A stretch of DNA of 8,294 nucleotides, taken from an uncultured Eubacteriales bacterium (lineage in GTDB: Bacteria > Bacillota > Clostridia > Oscillospirales > Acutalibacteraceae). Below the pieces are notes generated by a model, which did not search any database, was not told the origin of the DNA, and was given only the letters and a program-made list of their open reading frames with translations. Shown piece by piece: positions 6,115 through 8,294 of the stretch. The position numbers and the translations under genes were made by a program. How positions within the stretch are numbered: position 1 is the stretch's first letter; every line of letters starts with the position of its first letter. The stretch is taken from NCBI GenBank assembly GCA_934486915.1, contig CAKSRC010000046.1, positions 1 through 8,294 on the forward strand, given 5' to 3'.

Positions 6115-6329
6115 AGAGATTTTTAATAAAATTAATAAGGATTTATCAAAATAATATTTCAGCCAATACCCCGCCTATGTGCAAATATTATCCAACTTGT
6201 TCGGCTTACGCAATTGAAGCAATTGAAAGATTTGGTGTAATTAAAGGTGTGGGCCTGGCTTTATATAGATTTTTAAGATGCAACCCTTTTTCTAAAGGTG
6301 GTTATGATCCGGTCCCAAATAAAAAATAG
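6111..6329 (+). CDS. yidD: Membrane protein insertion efficiency factor YidD
   Basis: YidD is a small, membrane-associated protein that supports insertion of membrane proteins by the YidC pathway. The 72-residue product shows the family hallmarks: an amphipathic, basic N-terminus (MKRFLIKLIRIYQ), then C24, YPTCS (27-31) and RCNPFSKGGYDPVP (56-69). The start at 6111 overlaps the rnpA stop by 4 bp and gives the usual N-terminus; an in-frame ATG at 6072 would add 13 residues read from inside rnpA and is rejected. In most Firmicutes yidC follows immediately. Here no yidC is present in the remaining 1965 bases, which hold short peptide genes instead. Confidence 0.96.
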   Translation: MKRFLIKLIRIYQNNISANTPPMCKYYPTCSAYAIEAIERFGVIKGVGLALYRFLRCNPFSKGGYDPVPNKK

Positions 6330-6525
6330 GTGTATAGATAGGATACTAATATGTAATTTGCATTGGAGATGAGCATTAAACTTTTGGGGATTGCTTGTCG
6401 TTGTGCTACGTAAAAAAGCAATTTAACTATTACAACTAAAGTCGAAGTGTAAAAGATAATTTTATTTAATGTTTTTTAGAATATCTATTAGAATTACTTT
6501 ATAATAAGAAAGAGGTTGGGTAGTT
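6330..6525. other. Non-coding gap after yidD
   Basis: This gap has no supported gene. A weak hairpin (ATTGCTT at 6390-6396 with AAGCAAT at 6416-6422, and CGT/ACG within the loop) could end yidD transcription, but it lacks a convincing U-run. A possible promoter for the first small peptide lies at its right end. Confidence 0.4.
6475..6505 (+). promoter_or_regulatory. Candidate promoter of the small-peptide region
   Basis: A perfect -10 hexamer TATAAT (6500-6505) lies 20 bases before the TTG start of the first peptide ORF. The -35 is poor: TTTAGA at 6475-6480 with a 19-base gap, or TTAGAA one base on with 18. Transcription would start near 6512, so the AGAGG at 6511-6515 would be at the very 5' end of the message, which weakens the call. 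Confidence 0.3.
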
Positions 6526-6723
6526 TTGTTTAAAGTTAAATTACTTATAGATATGACCTGTATGATTAATGGACTAATTATGGTAGTTGATTTTTTTAAA
6601 TTGACGGCAAAGATACTTTTTGTGGCTCCCGCATTATTAATGACAGTTGTTGTTTATACTGCAGGAAACGCATGTATATCAATGGCGGAAATGTTATCTA
6701 AGTTTGCATCACTTTTTTTATAG
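6526..6723 (+). CDS. Small hydrophobic peptide, function unknown (peptide 1 of array)
   Basis: This ORF of 65 codons begins at TTG 6526, with AGAGG (6511-6515) 10 bases upstream. I recognise no family. The peptide starts MFKVKLLIDMTCMINGLIMV and has one clear hydrophobic span (about 29-51, AKILFVAPALLMTVVVYTAG...) flanked by Lys residues, with a second weaker span at 11-22. Net charge is slightly positive. It has no obvious signal-peptidase site and no double-glycine leader. It could be a single-pass membrane peptide. It opens the run of short plus-strand ORFs that replaces yidC. The TTG start is uncertain; the next in-frame ATG is at 6553 and lacks a ribosome binding site. Confidence 0.5.
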   Translation: MFKVKLLIDMTCMINGLIMVVDFFKLTAKILFVAPALLMTVVVYTAGNACISMAEMLSKFASLFL

Positions 6724-6875
6724 ATATATTATTAGAAAAGATTAAATAAAATTTATATTGCTGCGATTGGTTTAGGCATACACCCAATAAATGACATATG
6801 TTGTTCGTGCAATATTTTTAGTATATATTCGACAGTGTTATGTTGTCGCAATTAAAAAGGAAGAGGTAAAAAGGA

Positions 6876-7088
6876 ATGGCTTATTTAAATGTATTTCTAA
6901 ATCTTATGTATACATTTGATTTATGGGGAAAGGCCGCCAAGTTTGCAGGTGTATGTTCGGGCATTTTTTGTGGAGTAATTAAAGTGTTGTGTGTTGCAAA
7001 AGTCATTGGTATTGTTTACTTTCTTGGAAGCATTTGGGGCGCCGAAATGCAGTCCGTTCACAACGTGGTTACAGCTACGTTTATGTAA
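6876..7088 (+). CDS. Small hydrophobic peptide with three cysteines, function unknown (peptide 2)
   Basis: The frame runs 70 codons from ATG 6876, with AGAGG (6862-6866) 9 bases upstream and a second purine run just before the ATG. No known family is recognised. A polar, aromatic start (MAYLNVFLNLMYTFDLWGKA) leads into a long hydrophobic region (about 23-54) with Lys at 22, 36 and 42 and Cys at 27, 32 and 39; it ends in a short polar tail. The spacing of Lys residues suggests an amphipathic or membrane helix rather than a simple anchor. It lies 12 bp before peptide 3 and is almost certainly in the same message. Confidence 0.68.
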   Translation: MAYLNVFLNLMYTFDLWGKAAKFAGVCSGIFCGVIKVLCVAKVIGIVYFLGSIWGAEMQSVHNVVTATFM

Positions 7089-7100
7089 AGGAAGGGTAAA

Positions 7101-7286
7101 ATGATGATGAATTTATACTTAATTTTAATGAACACAACAACGATTAGCCAAATGTGGAAGAGTGTAGGAACTATATGTTGGTCAATTACAAAGGCGGCTG
7201 CTTGGATAACTGTTTATTGTGGGGTATCAAAAGTATTTAAGGTATTATTTAGGATTTTTGTAGCTGTATTTCTGCCTGCAAGGTAG
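7101..7286 (+). CDS. Small cationic hydrophobic peptide, function unknown (peptide 3)
   Basis: This is a 61-codon ORF starting with three Met codons in a row (7101, 7104, 7107); GAAGGG at 7091-7096 suits the second or third best. The peptide has four Lys and two Arg and no acidic residue, so it is clearly cationic. After a polar stretch (NTTTISQ) the sequence WKSVGTICWSITKAAAWITV carries three Trp in 17 residues, then a hydrophobic C-terminal half ending FVAVFLPAR. Such Trp/Lys-rich helices are common in membrane-active peptides, but no family is recognised. The 12-bp gap to peptide 2 and their similar size and make-up suggest a pair. No leader or processing site is seen. Confidence 0.64.
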   Translation: MMMNLYLILMNTTTISQMWKSVGTICWSITKAAAWITVYCGVSKVFKVLFRIFVAVFLPAR

Positions 7287-7448
7287 TTTATCTTTAGCTA
7301 AGAAACCTTATGTTTTAATATTTGACGAATATTTAGAATGACTTTTTTGATTTAATTATTTTATGATGTTTTTGAATCATTAATATAATCAATATAAAAA
7401 GAAGAAAAGATATAAATTATAAATTTTTTACAAGGGGAAATTGTTTTT
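7287..7448. other. AT-rich gap between peptide genes 3 and 4
   Basis: There is no gene and no clear hairpin or promoter. It contains scattered TTGA and TATA-like words that do not pair at a proper distance. Confidence 0.4.
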
Positions 7449-7625
7449 ATGGTATCAGTATCAATATTTTTTATGCAGGTTTTATCTTTTATGGACTCAT
7501 TAAAGGATGTATTTAATCATCTTAAGGCTGCGGGTCCATGGTTTGTTTTTATCGCAAAGATCGGAAAACATGTTGAGACACTATGGGATTTGATTAAGGC
7601 AGCTTGTGCACTATTGAAAATCTAA
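7449..7625 (+). CDS. Amphipathic 58-residue peptide, possibly bacteriocin-like (peptide 4)
   Basis: ATG 7449 opens a 58-codon frame, with AAGGGGA (7432-7438) 10 bases upstream. The peptide starts MVSVSIFFMQVLSFMDSLKD and continues with VFNHLKAAGPWFVFIAKIGK, ending in HVETLWDLIKAACALLKI. It has six Lys, four acidic residues and two Trp, and Lys recurs with helical spacing, so it should form amphipathic helices split by the Gly-Pro at 29-30. This size and composition resemble leaderless bacteriocins (lacticin Q and aureocin A53 types), but I see no clear sequence match, no immunity gene and no transporter in the window. A membrane-associated regulatory or toxin-like peptide is equally possible. 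It is followed by a hairpin at 7671-7714. Confidence 0.62.
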   Translation: MVSVSIFFMQVLSFMDSLKDVFNHLKAAGPWFVFIAKIGKHVETLWDLIKAACALLKI

Positions 7626-7670
7626 TAAAAACTACATATTTATAAATAATTTATTTAATGTATTTTATTT

Positions 7671-7714
7671 TTGCATACTGTGGTATGAGATATATTGGTA
7701 TCCGCAGTATGCAA
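7671..7714 (+). terminator. Strong 13-bp hairpin after peptide 4, probable terminator
   Basis: TTGCATACTGTGG (7671-7683) pairs with CCGCAGTATGCAA (7702-7714) over 13 pairs, including one U-G wobble, around an 18-base loop. It lies 46 bases after the peptide 4 stop. The downstream side (TTGTTGGTTT) is T-rich but not a clean U-run, so it may be a terminator, an mRNA stabiliser or an operator-like inverted repeat. The hairpin itself is certain; the role is inferred. Confidence 0.6.
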
Positions 7715-7874
7715 TTGTTGGTTTATGAATACATTAAGCATAATCTTATGATATTTAGAAAAGAAGATTTCAAACAAAAAAGTAAATTTTGTTACCATAT
7801 ACAATAAAAATGTAGAAATTATCTAAAATAAAACCAAAATATACCCAAATATTTGTAACATTAGACACTAGATT

Positions 7875-7902
7875 TTGAAAGAATTTTGTGATATTATATA
7901 AA
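7875..7902 (+). promoter_or_regulatory. Candidate promoter for peptides 5 to 7
   Basis: TTGAAA (7875-7880) and TATAAA (7897-7902), each 5/6 to consensus, are separated by 16 bases, about 70 bases before peptide 5. A plausible start of a second transcript after the hairpin, but the surrounding DNA is so AT-rich that chance is a real alternative. Confidence 0.35.
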
Positions 7903-7974
7903 TATATTAAAAAGACTTTTATCCAAAATAATATATTGCGCAATTAAATTATTGTTAGGATAAAATATATAAAT

Positions 7975-8079
7975 TTGTTCGCAGCATATTTTGCAGCAAC
8001 GATGGATTTTACTATATCAGTTATTACAATGGCCTTACTTATATGCGGCGAGTCTATGGTAATTGTGTGTATGTATTAA
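7975..8079 (+). CDS. Possible 34-residue hydrophobic acidic peptide (peptide 5)
   Basis: The frame runs 34 codons from TTG 7975 to TAA 8077-8079; MFAAYFAATMDFTISVITMA and then LLICGESMVIVCMY. It is one hydrophobic span with a single Asp (11) and Glu (26), two Cys and no basic residue, which is unusual for a membrane peptide. The nearest ribosome binding site, AGGA at 7957-7960, is 14 bases away, farther than ideal. The in-frame ATG at 8002 has none. It ends 17 bp before peptide 6. Support is its place in the series and its composition, so the call is weak. Confidence 0.35.
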   Translation: MFAAYFAATMDFTISVITMALLICGESMVIVCMY

Positions 8080-8096
8080 ATGTAGGGGTGGTACCA

Positions 8097-8216
8097 ATGG
8101 GATTATTAATGCTTTTGGCGAATTCAATGTTTGGTTTTTTTAGTTGGATGGCGGCTTCTATAGTTGCTCTTTTATCGACAGTAACCGCATTATTACTTGG
8201 CTTAATGGTTTTATAA
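8097..8216 (+). CDS. 39-residue uncharged hydrophobic peptide (peptide 6)
   Basis: ATG 8097 opens a 39-codon frame preceded by AGGGGTGG (8084-8091), a strong site. The peptide contains no Lys, Arg, Asp, Glu or His at all. It begins MGLLMLLANS and continues with MFGFFSWMAASIVALLSTVT, and the last third is almost pure Leu/Val/Met, so nearly the whole chain should be a membrane helix. No family is recognised. Residues 11-16 (MFGFFS) and their DNA recur at the start of peptide 7, so the two are probably paralogues. A toxin-like or membrane-pore peptide is one possibility; nothing in the sequence decides it. Confidence 0.58.
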   Translation: MGLLMLLANSMFGFFSWMAASIVALLSTVTALLLGLMVL

Positions 8217-8269
8217 TTTATTTAGTTATCGGGATTATTGGTAAGTATCATTTGAGAGGTGCAAATAAG

Positions 8270-8294
8270 ATGTTTGGATTTTTTAGTGCGATAG
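8270..8294 (+). CDS. Start of a further small peptide ORF, paralogue of peptide 6 (runs off the window)
   Basis: Only eight codons are visible (MFGFFSAI). GAGAGG (8254-8259) lies 10 bases upstream of the ATG. The first 18 bases match positions 8127-8144 inside peptide 6 at 17 of 18, and the six residues encoded are identical. This suggests that the array continues beyond the window and contains duplicated members. Total length cannot be known. Confidence 0.5.

Larger units (their letters stand above)
7626..7974. other. Long AT-rich gene-free gap in the peptide region
   Basis: These 349 bases contain no supported ORF on either strand. They hold a strong hairpin (7671-7714) and a candidate promoter (7875-7902); the rest is A/T-rich sequence in which I see no further structure. 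Confidence 0.5.

Noticed and set aside
6369..6413. 14-codon frame MSIKLLGIACRCAT after yidD
   Set aside because: GGAG is too close to its ATG and it is very short; chance is more likely.
6791..6922. 43-codon plus-strand frame overlapping the start of peptide 2
   Set aside because: It has no ribosome binding site and runs out of frame into peptide 2, which has a strong one.
6330..8294. Firm assignment of the peptide array as a bacteriocin cluster
   Set aside because: No double-glycine leader, modification enzyme, transporter or immunity gene is visible; the resemblance is only in size and composition.
1..8294. CRISPR arrays, tRNA or rRNA genes, insertion sequences
   Set aside because: No regular spaced repeats, cloverleaf, rRNA-like sequence, transposase or terminal inverted repeats were seen.

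Overview
The window looks like a chromosomal replication-origin (oriC) locus of a low-GC Gram-positive bacterium, most likely a member of Clostridia (Bacillota). The evidence is the conserved gene set around dnaA (gyrB, remB, recF, yaaA, dnaN and dnaA on one strand, then rpmH, rnpA and yidD on the other), the DnaA and RnpA sequences, strong GGAGG-type ribosome binding sites, and frequent TTG/GTG starts. An Oscillospirales-like lineage is a guess from overall DnaA and gene-order style, not something I can prove.

Minus-strand block (1-5216), read from right to left: dnaA, an AT-rich spacer with DnaA-box-like sites, dnaN, yaaA (S4 domain), recF, remB, a zinc-ribbon membrane protein of unknown function, and the first 90 codons of gyrB. 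yaaA/recF and remB/zinc-ribbon gene overlap by 4 bp, so this is probably an operon of replication and repair functions: initiator, sliding clamp, clamp-era repair ATPase and gyrase. The spacers on both sides of dnaA (3591-3899 and 5217-5493) are AT-rich. They carry several TTNTCAACA sites and a shared AAGTTAAWAGTT repeat, suggesting a two-part origin that flanks dnaA, as in Bacillus.

Plus-strand block (5494-6329): a near-consensus promoter drives rpmH (ribosomal protein L34), followed by an intrinsic terminator, then rnpA (RNase P protein) and yidD, overlapping by 4 bp.

In most Firmicutes yidD is followed at once by yidC, jag and mnmE. Here it is followed by about 2 kb (6330-8294, running off the window) of AT-rich DNA. 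This stretch has no recognisable conventional gene but holds a series of at least seven short plus-strand ORFs (34-70 codons where complete). Most have a ribosome binding site and all encode hydrophobic or amphipathic peptides. Two share a near-identical start (MFGFFS). One 58-residue peptide is amphipathic with Lys and Trp, somewhat like leaderless bacteriocins. No transporter, immunity or modification gene is visible, so the function is unknown. This peptide array is the most novel part of the window.
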